64,000 nucleotides of DNA from contig CM065320.1 of the NCBI GenBank assembly GCA_033032175.1, positions 4,216,001 through 4,280,000 of the forward strand, given 5' to 3'. This DNA is from Saturnia japonica (taxonomy: Eukaryota; Arthropoda; Insecta; Lepidoptera; Saturniidae). This document shows positions 54,601 through 58,400 of the stretch, piece by piece. The notes under the pieces are model-generated. The model made no database searches. It worked only from the letters and a program-made list of their open reading frames with translations, and was not told the origin of the DNA. Position 1 is the first letter of the stretch; each line of letters starts with the position of its first letter. Made by a program: the position numbers and the translations under genes.

Positions 54601-55494
54601 TTTATCTGTCTGTTTGTTCCGGATAATCTCGGAAACGATTGGATTGATTTTAATGGGGCTTTCACTGGCAGATATTTGATTTTATAACGGGTAACGTAAG
54701 GAGTAAAGATTTAGGGTTCCACGCAAGTAAAATAATAAGCATTTTAATCTTTAAAATAATCAGCGGGCGACTGCGGGAGTTGGAAGCGAGGTCACCACTA
54801 TACCGCGACGGTATTTTGTAGTTCACGCGAGTGGATCCACGCGCTCAGCTAGTACCAATCTATATTATTAAATCTGTAGTCCTGTCTCTACTTTTTATAT
54901 TTTTCCAAAATTTCCCGATAGGCACGCTATGAACAACAATGATCACGAATATTCCATTAAAATTTTTCTTGTCAGTCTGTTTGTTTGTATGTACGGATTT
55001 AACTCAAAAACGGCTTGACCTATTCTTATGAAATTTTGTACACGGAATGCTTATATCATTGGTCAATTGATAGAGTACAAGAAATTTCAATATTACTTTT
55101 AGAAGTCGTAAAAAAATAATATCCAAAAAATTCTATTTTCGTTAATTCTTAACCGATTTTTATGAAATTTTGTACACGGGAAGTATACATAATTATATAA
55201 TTAATGGGCTGTAAAAATTGTCAATATTACTTCAAAATCAACAAAAAAAAAAAAAAGAACTTCAAAAAATTAAATTTTTATCAATTCTCAACAGGTTTTC
55301 ATCATATTTTGTATACGGAAAGCATACATCATACCATAATTCAGACGCTATAAGAATCGTTAATAATGCTTTCATATTAGTCCGCAACATTTGTTGGAAT
55401 CCTTTATATTGATACAACTTATAGTATATACATTCAATTTTCAGGTCAAGAACATTTCCAATTAATATCAGAAGATTTAGAAACTGCTGTTTGA
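9527..55494 (+). CDS. rdgA: Type IV diacylglycerol kinase (DGK zeta/iota class, rdgA-like), 17 visible exons, 5' end missing
   Basis: Phosphorylates diacylglycerol to phosphatidic acid, ending DAG signalling; the fly member RDGA acts in phototransduction membranes. Spliced exons: 9527-9665, 14280-14483, 27313-27442, 27527-27833, 29738-29906, 36980-37196, 41316-41508, 42330-42432, 42702-42892, 45883-45980, 46380-46505, 48712-48991, 50443-50793, 51713-51760, 51960-52023, 53492-53813, 55445-55494. All junctions are GT-AG and in phase, giving 996 residues. Order: C1 finger 26-77, C1 finger 98-155, lysine-rich 175-198, catalytic core about 219-370 with GGDGTVGW (276-283) and [10 protein letters not shown] (301-310), accessory domain to about 550, TPK-rich linker 719-836, ankyrin repeats 874-980, C-terminal ETAV. 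C1 pair, DAGK, ankyrin and PDZ ligand together define type IV. Residue numbers count from the first visible codon. The zeta versus iota split is vertebrate-specific, so rdgA is the best symbol. Start codon not found. Confidence 0.95.
9723..10112. mobile_element. GC-rich element with imperfect terminal inverted repeats (MITE-like)
   Basis: The left edge (AAGCGCCAACTCCACGAGCC, then GTATCGCC) resembles the reverse complement of the right edge (GGCGCGCCACCTCTACGAAT, then TTTATCGCGGCG) over about 40 bp with mismatches. The interior is rich in CG and TCG, unlike the surrounding intron. No transposase is present. It starts less than 60 bp after exon 1. An alternative is a non-mobile, CpG-rich regulatory island. 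Confidence 0.45.
10513..10755 (+). repeat. tRNA-derived SINE family A with target duplication
   Basis: The head starts GCCTCGTTAGCCTAGTGGTC (10515) and has a B box GGTTCGAATCCC, typical of a Pol III promoter from a tRNA. The body runs to GGCGTGATGGTATGTTATG. CTTCATAA flanks both sides (10505-10512 and 10756-10763), a target-site duplication. A second copy lies at 52234-52497 (minus), and a fragment of the body lies near 19848-19900. Confidence 0.85.
10764..10917 (-). other. Coding-looking segment inside Helitron-like element
   Basis: The minus-strand frame starts ATG at 10917. It reads [18 protein letters not shown], continues through [15 protein letters not shown] and reaches INAHRE, where GAGGTAAGC looks like a splice donor. 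The segment is balanced in composition and lacks low-complexity runs. I do not recognise the protein. The sister copy near 49975-50060 keeps only EDITNSKL before diverging. It may be a captured exon of a host gene, or chance. Confidence 0.35.
11382..11447 (-). repeat. Dispersed GC-rich repeat family R
   Basis: Reverse complement of the second half of the copy at 8275-8386: TCCGGTGAAGCTGTAAAAGC and ACTGTGTAGTC-type ends match, with a few differences. Confidence 0.65.
11450..13190. other. Intron 1 interior, nothing recognised
   Basis: AT-rich intronic DNA. A patch at 12760-12850 resembles sequences inside the Helitron at 22527-23110 (TAACATAATATAGGGTAAAA against TACATAATATAAGGTCAAAA). No exon or other element could be supported. 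Confidence 0.35.
13195..13445 (+). repeat. Dispersed element, pair with 29090-29360
   Basis: About 250 bp shared with 29090-29360: GAAATTTTATGAGG, ACTTCAAATATACGTACAGT, GAAAGATGGCG and GGAGTAAACTCCAGTCGTGC occur in the same order in both. It ends near a palindromic GGAGTAAACTCC. No coding content; probably a non-autonomous DNA element. Confidence 0.65.
14280..14483 (+). CDS. rdgA: rdgA exon 2: rest of C1 finger 1, start of C1 finger 2
   Basis: Acceptor TTCACAG, donor GTGAAC, 68 codons, phase 0 at both ends. [20 protein letters not shown] supplies ligands C54, C57, H62 and C65, with C77 in [26 protein letters not shown] opens the second finger (H98, C109, C112). All expected zinc ligands are intact. 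Two other frames over this exon are open by chance and are not genes. Confidence 0.95.
15640..15860 (+). repeat. LINE 3'-tail-like repeat
   Basis: Contains CATCAAAATCGGTTAAACTA followed by GAGTTAATCTGGACATACAC. The pattern (a scanning 'aaatcggtt' block, then 'gacatacacaggcacagatagacgg') is widespread in lepidopteran interspersed repeats. Classification is from memory only. Confidence 0.4.
16255..16375 (+). repeat. Dispersed repeat family H, copy 1
   Basis: Shares CTCAAAACGGCTTGACAG, then a block ending in a GTCATTAGTTAATTGATAGG-type sequence, with 43185-43280 and 54970-55085. Probably part of a Helitron or LINE family. Confidence 0.55.
18285..18375 (+). repeat. Dispersed repeat, partner of 7105-7192
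   Basis: AATTATTTGTTTCTGGCACT and TTCGCTCGGCTAGTGCATTG match the copy at 7105-7192 with scattered differences. Confidence 0.55.
20455..20800 (+). repeat. Interspersed repeat, Helitron- or LINE-like, unclassified
   Basis: Contains GACGGATCAACGCACAGCCT, then GAGACCTGAAACTTGGAGGG, and later GGGGTGAAAAGAGGGGAGGG and related GGGTTAAAAAGGGG blocks. Similar 'aagggtt' blocks occur at 36540-36740. Assignment to a class is not secure. Confidence 0.4.
21307..21893 (+). mobile_element. Non-autonomous Helitron, both ends present
   Basis: Begins TCTATACTAATAATATAATA, the typical lepidopteran Helitron 5' end. It ends GGGGCACAGCTAG just before a host T. A short hairpin (GCGG/CCGC stem, 21857-21870) sits upstream of the 3' CTAG, as Helitrons require. 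It is inserted between A and T without target duplication. About 590 bp with no Rep/helicase gene, so it depends on an enzyme from elsewhere. Confidence 0.85.
22527..23110 (-). mobile_element. Non-autonomous Helitron, minus orientation
   Basis: On the minus strand the 3' end is a 7-bp stem hairpin (GTGCGAA/TTCGCAC, 22538-22554) followed by AGGTCAGCTAG and a host T. The candidate 5' end is TCTATATACTATTACTCAAA at 23110. The interior shares GCGGCGCC, ATAATATAAGGTCAAAA and related blocks with 25280-25625. No coding content. Confidence 0.75.
23728..24045 (-). repeat. SINE family B, diverged copy
   Basis: Has the family body in diverged form (TTAAGTGATGATATAGCCG; TTGGTGCCAGATTTTTAACT; ATGCCTTACCACCATATTAT), in the same order as at 9023-9350. 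The tRNA-like head is barely recognisable. Confidence 0.6.
25280..25625 (+). mobile_element. Truncated relative of the Helitron at 22527-23110, opposite orientation
   Basis: CCCTATATTATGTAATATTG, then GATATAGTTTGGTTGTTGTG and GCGGCGCCAAAACAATAAAA correspond, as reverse complement, to blocks inside 22527-23110. The terminal hairpin and CTAG are missing here, so the 3' end is lost. Confidence 0.55.
25722..25876 (-). repeat. Dispersed repeat, inverted partner of 5711-5873
   Basis: Reverse complement of the 5711-5873 copy with moderate divergence; AATGAAGATATCA and TAACCCTGATTA are shared. It lies just upstream of the repeat that carries the hAT insertion. Confidence 0.65.
25962..26597 (-). mobile_element. 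hAT element remnant
   Basis: The ends are inverted copies built on GGAATGCAATCSCG: left 25966-25980, right 26571-26588 reverse-complemented, with CTGGG at each outer edge. The flanking 8-mers (25954-25961 and 26598-26605) agree at 5 of 8 positions, a possible eroded hAT target duplication. The minus-strand frame near 26309-26420 encodes [20 protein letters not shown] then IRNRYF, the conserved C-terminal dimerisation motif of hAT transposases. Only a stub of transposase remains. Confidence 0.7.
26309..26515 (-). pseudogene. hAT transposase C-terminal stub
   Basis: A 68-codon frame whose second half matches the hAT dimerisation region ([12 protein letters not shown]). The first half has no known motif. 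The BED finger and the DDE-like catalytic region of a complete hAT transposase are absent. It cannot encode an active enzyme. Confidence 0.65.
26598..26760 (+). repeat. Dispersed repeat family K, right part (left part 25905-25961)
   Basis: TTGAGCTGAAATTTTGCATA, GGATGACTATGCATGGTTAG and CGAATATGGAGTACTCCCAA recur at 39450-39650. The left part (AATCTTGCAACTGAA, AAACAGTTACCCCC) lies before the hAT element, so the hAT element split this repeat. Confidence 0.7.
27313..27442 (+). CDS. rdgA: rdgA exon 3: rest of C1 finger 2
   Basis: Acceptor GCCGACAG, donor GTAAGT, 43 codons plus one base. It reads [20 protein letters not shown], then [20 protein letters not shown], matching the DGK zeta second C1 finger (SKEIVAISCSWCKQAYH). 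Ligands C132, C135, H140, C145 and C155 are all present. Only 84 bp separate it from exon 4. Confidence 0.95.
27527..27833 (+). CDS. rdgA: rdgA exon 4: basic MARCKS-like segment and start of catalytic domain
   Basis: Acceptor TTTTCCCAG, donor [23 protein letters not shown] leads into a run with about 13 Lys/Arg among residues 175-198 (including [13 protein letters not shown]). This occupies the place of the MARCKS-like phosphorylation site and nuclear localisation signal of DGK zeta. [16 protein letters not shown] (218-233) then opens the DAGK catalytic domain. The ATG at 27571 is internal and not a gene start. Confidence 0.95.
29090..29360 (+). repeat. Dispersed element, pair with 13195-13445
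   Basis: Second copy of the 13195-13445 repeat (GAAAGATGGCGCGATATC; GGAGTAAACTGCAGTCGTGC), in intron 4 and the same orientation. Confidence 0.65.
29738..29906 (+). CDS. rdgA: rdgA exon 5: catalytic core with ATP/substrate motifs
   Basis: Acceptor TATTGCAG. Its 56 codons encode [31 protein letters not shown] and then [24 protein letters not shown] (276-280) and GTGND (303-307) are the signature glycine-rich motifs of DAG kinases and are intact. The donor is GTTGGT, weaker than the GTAAGT-type sites elsewhere, but only this junction rebuilds GWGGGYEDEPI with exon 6. Confidence 0.95.
30845..31320 (+). pseudogene. Decayed Bmmar1-like mariner remnant
   Basis: Weak but ordered similarity to the two better copies. 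[10 protein letters not shown] matches their [14 protein letters not shown] N-terminus. Farther on, after a frame change, the sequence reads [20 protein letters not shown], matching the region of the third catalytic Asp. A large middle part is missing and stops are frequent. It is the oldest of the three Bmmar1-like copies in the window, judged by decay. Confidence 0.5.
31972..32185 (-). repeat. SINE family B, truncated copy
   Basis: TTAAGTGACGATGTGGGCCA, then GACCTAGTGGGAAGACTGGC and ACAACTTGAGGGTGGTAGCT match the family. The tRNA-like head is missing. Confidence 0.7.
36980..37196 (+). CDS. rdgA: rdgA exon 6: end of catalytic and start of accessory domain
   Basis: Acceptor TTCTACAG, donor GTAGGT, 72 codons plus one base. 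It reads [33 protein letters not shown], then [20 protein letters not shown], all conserved in type IV DGKs. The stretch [14 protein letters not shown] is the variable loop. Confidence 0.95.
37325..37357 (+). repeat. Left part of repeat family K, split by mariner
   Basis: TTTTTACAATTTTTATTTAA aligns with the left part of the 25.9-kb copy of family K. The right part resumes after the mariner at 39450. Confidence 0.45.
37680..38040 (+). pseudogene. Bmmar1-like mariner transposase fragment
   Basis: The longest open part starts at 37765 ([20 protein letters not shown]) and reaches [18 protein letters not shown], which contains the first-Asp region with NEKW in place of the usual DEKW. A stop (TAG) follows and then the LINE interrupts. 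The conceptual product is inactive. Confidence 0.75.
38066..38987 (-). mobile_element. 5'-truncated R1-clade-like LINE with target duplication
   Basis: The + strand begins with a T run (about 38065-38083), the complement of a poly(A) tail, so the element lies on the minus strand. AACCAGCCAAATCCT is repeated on both sides (38051-38065 and 38988-39002). The same site is intact in the sister mariner at about 45218-45232, which proves the insertion. The minus-strand frame (38987 down to 38363) encodes the C-terminal region after the reverse transcriptase, with a CHECG...H...C zinc-knuckle. Confidence 0.9.
38363..38987 (-). pseudogene. LINE ORF2 C-terminal fragment (R1-like)
   Basis: About 208 codons without a stop: [20 protein letters not shown], then [20 protein letters not shown], then [20 protein letters not shown]. 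The last is a CCHC-type knuckle as in R1/TRAS-like elements. The endonuclease and reverse transcriptase are missing because the copy is 5'-truncated. The apparent start codon at 39055 belongs to mariner DNA and is not genuine. The open frame suggests a fairly recent insertion. Confidence 0.8.
39450..39650 (+). repeat. Repeat family K, right part
   Basis: AAATCTTGCTACTGAAATTT, AACAGTTATCCCCAAA, then TTGAGCTGAAATTTTGCATA and TAATATGGCGGACTCCCAAA match 25921-25961 plus 26598-26700. Here the block from AACAGTTA to GAGCTG is uninterrupted, which shows what the 25.9-kb copy looked like before its hAT insertion. Confidence 0.75.
40803..41060 (-). repeat. SINE family B copy
   Basis: TAGGTTTAGCGTTTAGTCAC, TTAAGTGACGATGTGGACCA and GGTTTCATCACGACTTTTTC match 9023-9260 closely. 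The tRNA-like head is missing or replaced beyond 41040. It ends 250 bp before exon 7. Confidence 0.75.
41316..41508 (+). CDS. rdgA: rdgA exon 7: accessory domain
   Basis: Acceptor TTGCTACAG, donor GTACGT. With the split codon it reads [20 protein letters not shown], then [31 protein letters not shown] and [21 protein letters not shown] and FLNIP are hallmarks of the DAGK accessory domain. Confidence 0.95.
42330..42432 (+). CDS. rdgA: rdgA exon 8: accessory domain
   Basis: Acceptor TATTTACAG, donor GTAACA, 34 full codons. It reads [20 protein letters not shown], then [15 protein letters not shown]. The [12 protein letters not shown] junction with exon 7 is typical of type IV DGKs. Confidence 0.95.
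42702..42892 (+). CDS. rdgA: rdgA exon 9: end of accessory domain
   Basis: Acceptor CCGTGTAG, donor GTAAGT. It reads [20 protein letters not shown], then [17 protein letters not shown] and [18 protein letters not shown], matching QVGGHGERLTQC and IPVQVDGEPCKLAAS of DGK zeta. The intron before it is only 269 bp. Confidence 0.95.
43185..43280 (+). repeat. Dispersed repeat family H, copy 2
   Basis: TTAACTCGAAAACGGCTTGA, then CTTATATGTCATTGGTCAAT. Same order as in 16255-16375 and 54970-55085. It is preceded by a GTCT/GTTT simple repeat. Confidence 0.6.
43347..43603 (+). repeat. tRNA-derived SINE family C with tandem-repeat tail
   Basis: The head has an A box (TGGCGCAGTGG) and a near-perfect B box (GGTTCGATCCC at about 43399), followed by GACCATTAC. 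The head folds only partly as a tRNA. The body ends in five 11-bp units (GTTATATGAAG; one is GTTATACGTAG) at 43550-43603, a usual SINE tail. Not a functional tRNA: no full acceptor stem could be paired. Confidence 0.7.
44545..45801 (+). mobile_element. Bmmar1-like mariner, full-length but decayed
   Basis: 1257 bp, with terminal repeats TTAGGTCCTTAC... and ...CATATGTTAGGACCTAA, flanked by TA (44543-44544 and 45802-45803). Same family as 37358-39449 but without the LINE. The reading frame carries several stops and shifts. Confidence 0.9.
44755..45725 (+). pseudogene. Bmmar1-like mariner transposase, broken
   Basis: The frame begins near [13 protein letters not shown] and is broken by stops and indels. 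Recognisable blocks, in changing frames, are VTCNEKWIL near the first catalytic position, [20 protein letters not shown] and, near the third Asp, PTDYHFF. The region around the second Asp ([18 protein letters not shown]) is recognisable. No complete protein can be made. Confidence 0.8.
45883..45980 (+). CDS. rdgA: rdgA exon 10
   Basis: Acceptor TTGTTGCAG, donor GTGGAG. It reads [20 protein letters not shown], then [13 protein letters not shown], matching the [20 protein letters not shown] region of DGK zeta that follows the accessory domain. It starts 81 bp after the mariner ends at 45801. Confidence 0.95.
46380..46505 (+). CDS. rdgA: rdgA exon 11
   Basis: Acceptor TTATTATAG, donor GTAAGT, 41 full codons. 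It reads [20 protein letters not shown], then [20 protein letters not shown] and VD. Predicted helical; the corresponding part of DGK zeta links the accessory domain to the [13 protein letters not shown] block. Confidence 0.92.
46506..48711 (+). other. rdgA: Intron 11 with a Helitron 3' end
   Basis: Mostly unrecognised AT-rich DNA. The only element I can place is the Helitron 3' portion at 47690-47909. The + strand open frame 46911-47099 is AT-biased and has no domain. Confidence 0.45.
47690..47909 (+). mobile_element. Helitron 3' portion
   Basis: Ends with hairpin CCTGG-TAGA-CCAGG (47888-47901), then CCAGCTAG and a host T. This is the canonical Helitron 3' architecture. The 5' end was not located; the sequence from about 47690 (CTGAACGACTTGACCGATTG) is part of it. 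Confidence 0.65.
48712..48991 (+). CDS. rdgA: rdgA exon 12: conserved RIDKAQE block and variable linker
   Basis: Acceptor TTTCTTAG, donor GTTCGT (weak). Starts [20 protein letters not shown], then [12 protein letters not shown], matching [20 protein letters not shown] of DGK zeta. The rest is Ser/Thr/Asp/Pro-rich and contains three VSLD units ([30 protein letters not shown]), a local internal repeat. Likely disordered. Confidence 0.93.
49895..50161 (+). mobile_element. Helitron-like element family G, shorter copy
   Basis: Matches the reverse complement of 10416-11005 (ATTAATCTTTATCCAGATAA at its left; GTACCCGTGCTAAGCTGGGG, then CGGGTCGCTAG at its right). CTAG lies at 50158-50161. It lacks the middle of the 10.4-kb copy, including most of the coding-looking segment. 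Confidence 0.6.
50443..50793 (+). CDS. rdgA: rdgA exon 13: Ser/Thr/Pro-rich linker with TPK repeats
   Basis: Acceptor CTCACACAG, donor GTGAGT, 116 full codons. It reads [20 protein letters not shown], then a run of TPK or TPN units (STPKSV, GTPKTA, GTPNTQ, ATPKVS, DTPKTS, LTPKAT) at about residues 745-790. These are minimal proline-directed kinase sites; predicted disordered. The position corresponds to the TPTSPLPTSPCSPTPRS linker of DGK zeta. Another frame over the same bases is open by chance. Confidence 0.93.
51713..51760 (+). CDS. rdgA: rdgA exon 14: 48-nt microexon, candidate cassette
   Basis: A pyrimidine-rich tract (CTATCTTTTCTCTATTC) and GCATGCAG precede it, and GTGAGA follows. It enters and leaves in the same phase as exons 13 and 15, encoding 16 residues ([15 protein letters not shown] plus split codons). 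Skipping it leaves the frame intact (TNLLEKTSD), so it could be optional. Supported by splice sites, frame and reasonable sequence, not by homology I can recall. Confidence 0.75.
51960..52023 (+). CDS. rdgA: rdgA exon 15: lead into the ankyrin region
   Basis: Acceptor TTGTTTCAG, donor GTACGT. It encodes [20 protein letters not shown] plus M, matching EELIEAAKRNDFCKL just before the ankyrin repeats of DGK zeta. Confidence 0.93.
52234..52497 (-). repeat. SINE family A, second copy
   Basis: The minus-strand head GCCTCGTTAGCCTAGTGGTC starts at 52494 and includes the B box GGTTCGAATCCC. TGTGAAT flanks both sides (52227-52233 and 52498-52504). It agrees closely with 10513-10755, so the family was active fairly recently. 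Confidence 0.85.
52617..52975 (-). pseudogene. DD41D transposase C-terminal fragment (left arm)
   Basis: Minus-strand frame [39 protein letters not shown], then [19 protein letters not shown]. The spacing from D in QQDGA to D in PADFF is 41 residues, the DD41D spacing associated with rosa-type elements. It is open to a stop at 52617; upstream, [13 protein letters not shown] is in another frame. The N-terminal half is missing. Confidence 0.75.
53060..53255 (+). pseudogene. DD41D transposase C-terminal fragment (right arm)
   Basis: Plus-strand [40 protein letters not shown], then RAMLQRVI, followed by a stop where the left arm continues with KNFSSRLNA. Nearly identical in protein to the left arm. 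The ATG upstream at 53022 is in junction DNA and not a true start. Confidence 0.75.
53492..53813 (+). CDS. rdgA: rdgA exon 16: ankyrin repeats
   Basis: Acceptor CCATTAAAG (poor pyrimidine tract), donor GTAAGT, 107 codons. [20 protein letters not shown] opens it. The ankyrin signatures are [35 protein letters not shown] and [20 protein letters not shown]. Three clear repeats plus a partial first one give the array expected of type IV DGKs. An ATG at 53474 is upstream of the acceptor and intronic. Confidence 0.95.
54590..54852 (+). mobile_element. Helitron-like 3' portion
   Basis: Ends with a palindromic hairpin around GTGGATCCAC (54830-54840; GCG on both sides), then GCTCAGCTAG and a host T at 54853. 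The 5' end could not be fixed. TCTATATTATTAAATCTG at 54859 just after it looks like the 5' end of another such element, so two may be joined nearly end to end. Confidence 0.55.
54970..55085 (+). repeat. Dispersed repeat family H, copy 3
   Basis: TTAACTCAAAAACGGCTTGA, then CTTATATCATTGGTCAATTG, matching 16255-16375 and 43185-43280 in order and spacing. Confidence 0.6.
55445..55494 (+). CDS. rdgA: rdgA exon 17: last coding exon with PDZ ligand
   Basis: Acceptor ATTTTCAG; two bases complete Ser, then [15 protein letters not shown] and TGA at 55492-55494. The final ETAV fits the class I PDZ consensus (x-S/T-x-V) and equals the end of vertebrate DGK zeta (QEDQETAV). Preceding HFQLI resembles HYQMI of DGK zeta. 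This fixes the 3' end of the coding region. Confidence 0.95.
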
Positions 55495-58400
55495 AATACA
55501 GGACTGTTTCAATTAAACTTGACAGTTGGAAAACACTTCACTCATAGCATTCGCAGAGCATAGAAGTACAATATGTTAGATATAGAGAACCTTAATTATA
55601 TTATCAAAAAATATTATATCTTATCTAACACCAAGGTGATATTCAGATCTTAGTTGTTATAGAATAAATCAATGTTATTTATTAGAGAAACAAACGTTAT
55701 TAGGTTTTCCCTGTGAAGTAATTATTTAATCATTGAATGAATTGAATTTCGCCTTTGTTAATATAATTAAAATAAATATTCAAAGGTCATTAGAAAATTA
55801 ATCGAAAATATTGTAAACTAACCATGCTGTCTTTTAAATTTTCGTAAAGGTTTTAATTGTACAAATACGAATTTATGTATATAAGAATAGAAAGCACGTT
55901 TGAAGTATAAATTGCTATCGAATTCTTCTTCATGTAGTTCCCTTCAACTTATTGGGGGTTGAGAGTTAGTCAGCTCCAGTAAGCGTTGTAGTTTGGGCTG
56001 ACCACCTAGAGAACGAATTTCATTAGTAGGTCTCCTCGCGTTTTAAATTATATTAAATAACATTAATCATAGTTATAATAACCACAAATTAAAGGATTTG
56101 TAAGAACTTTGCTGAAGTAACATTATTTATGGTTTAGGTAGGTATTATTACAATGAAAATATTTATTCCACTGAAAAATCCACAAATATAAAAAGTCATT
56201 ATTTATTTATCGATCTGCAAGTATTTATACGAAACATACGGAGTGATTATACCTAAATAACAATAAAATTTATTTATGAATATAGACTCAATATAATATA
56301 TATATAATATTAATATTATTTTAAGGATGACAGATAAGTACAAGATAGCTTACCCACTTACTTCACTAAGATTTAAGAATGAAGTAAGTTAACCTATTAG
56401 TTTCTTACATGTTGTAAATAATAATTAAATATTTAAAGAAATCAAATTTCAAATTTATTGTGGTATTTTTTTTTTAATGGAAAATACGCTAAATCATTTT
56501 TTTGTGAAACATTATTCGATAACATTTTTATTATTTGTTTGTACTTATTTATCAACATAAATTGCTATTTTAATTTGTCAACAAATGGCCTAAACACTTA
56601 ACTGTAAGAAGAAAGTTTAAAATTTATTAATAATTTGTTTATAAATCTTGTGTATTAATTTATCATTGGCTTATATATTATTATAATGTCTACATTTAAT
56701 TTTCGTGTAGCTCTTATTATGCTGAGTGCTGATAAAATCGGTGTTAGTCTCTTTTATGATCTCAGCCTTTTTAACTCTATAACTTTATCTTGTATTTCAT
56801 TACTATAAATTGATTTCTTCTGTTTGTATCATGTTTTCGTTGCTTTAGTTTGTTTTCTCAGTCAAAGTGAAAACGAATTGTTCTCCATGCGAAAACACTC
56901 GACATTTCCTTTTGTATTTGTTACTTTTTATCTCTTTATTTTACATCTCCATTTACTAGTGTGATCTTACTTAAATAATGTTGTATAGATAATGCTATTT
57001 ATGTGTATAATGCCAATACCTCTACGTATAGTACCTAATAGTTTAGTGTATAACGAATTTATTCGTACTACTCGCTGTAAAGCGAACAATGAAAGACAAA
57101 GCTGTGAGAATTTTCGACATAATGTAAAAAGTAAGTTCTTTTATCGTAAGCGAGAAAGATGTACACTTTAACTTTCATTGATTTGTGTCCTTCTTAATTT
57201 GTGATTTATTATGTAGATAGATACATTAAATTTTAAAACTATAATAACTATCGATGCTTTAGGGCATTGGTATTAGTGTGGAATTACTGGTATTCATAAT
57301 TATTATTCATGGTAAACAAAGGGTAAGTAAATATTACGAAGATGTACTGTGAATATTCCCAGAGATTGAGTATTTAACGAATTTTAACATTTTTCTATAT
57401 AAAGAGCACGTAGTTTGTGTACTTATTGGAATTACAATGCTTTTCCTTCCCGCTAGCGCTGTCAGTTGCCGAAACACACAAACTTTGAAAAAGTTATCCT
57501 TTTGATTATAATATAAACTAAGGGCTGGACGTTTGAAAGTCAACTATGATTAATTAGTACAACAAAATATATACGATTAATATTTATCATATTGTTTTAT
57601 CAGCAAAATATTTTAAAATAACTTGATATTTATTAACTTAAACGAAATATATTTGGAGACTTTAACGTTTAAATTGGCACGTAAGTGATACTTTTCCTTA
57701 AATATAAATTTAGTATTTACATGTACATACTATATCGGAGGCCTTCATTCGAGTAGTGTACTTATATATTCTCTTTTTAAATATTTATATGTAATTATAT
57801 ATATCACGACCAAATTCTACTTTAAAAAGAAAATGAATATCACTAGGCTAGGATTTCAAGCACTGATTTAACAGTATGCTTTTAATCGAATACATACCTA
57901 TTAAACTTGGCAAGGAGTTCTCTTTTAAGTATTTTGATATTATATCAATTATTATATCCTGCCAAGCTATAATCTACGAGTATTTTGTTGGTTAAATCCA
58001 TTTGTTAGTCAATCACAAAATTTCTGAAACTATCAAAATTATAAATTTAATTATCGAATTGACCTGCATCTCTTCTCTTAATAAACTATCAAATAAATTT
58101 TTTCGTCAATCACTTGGAAAGATTCTATTAAAATTTTGAAATAACTATAGATCATACATTTAGGTAAGCTTTACATTTCAATTCTTCTCTGGAAATAAAG
58201 AAATATACCTGACAAATATCATGACCAGTTCACAAGAGATGAAAAAGCTCATAAATATTTCAAATAGGTTCCTACGTGAGCGAACTCATATAAATAGAAA
58301 ATAGTTTGATTCTTGTTTATGATCAGTTATACATAATTCAAAACAAATCAATATTATAAACTCGCATTACTACGTCATAAAAAAATCAACATTCTTTGAT

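Larger units (their letters stand above)
53814..55444 (+). other. rdgA: Intron 16 with Helitron end and repeat H
   Basis: Besides the elements at 54590-54852 and 54970-55085, the sequence is AT-rich. 55085-55440 contains repeated AATTCTTAACCGATTTTTAT-type tail sequence related to family H. No additional exon needed: exon 16 joins exon 17 in phase. Confidence 0.5.
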
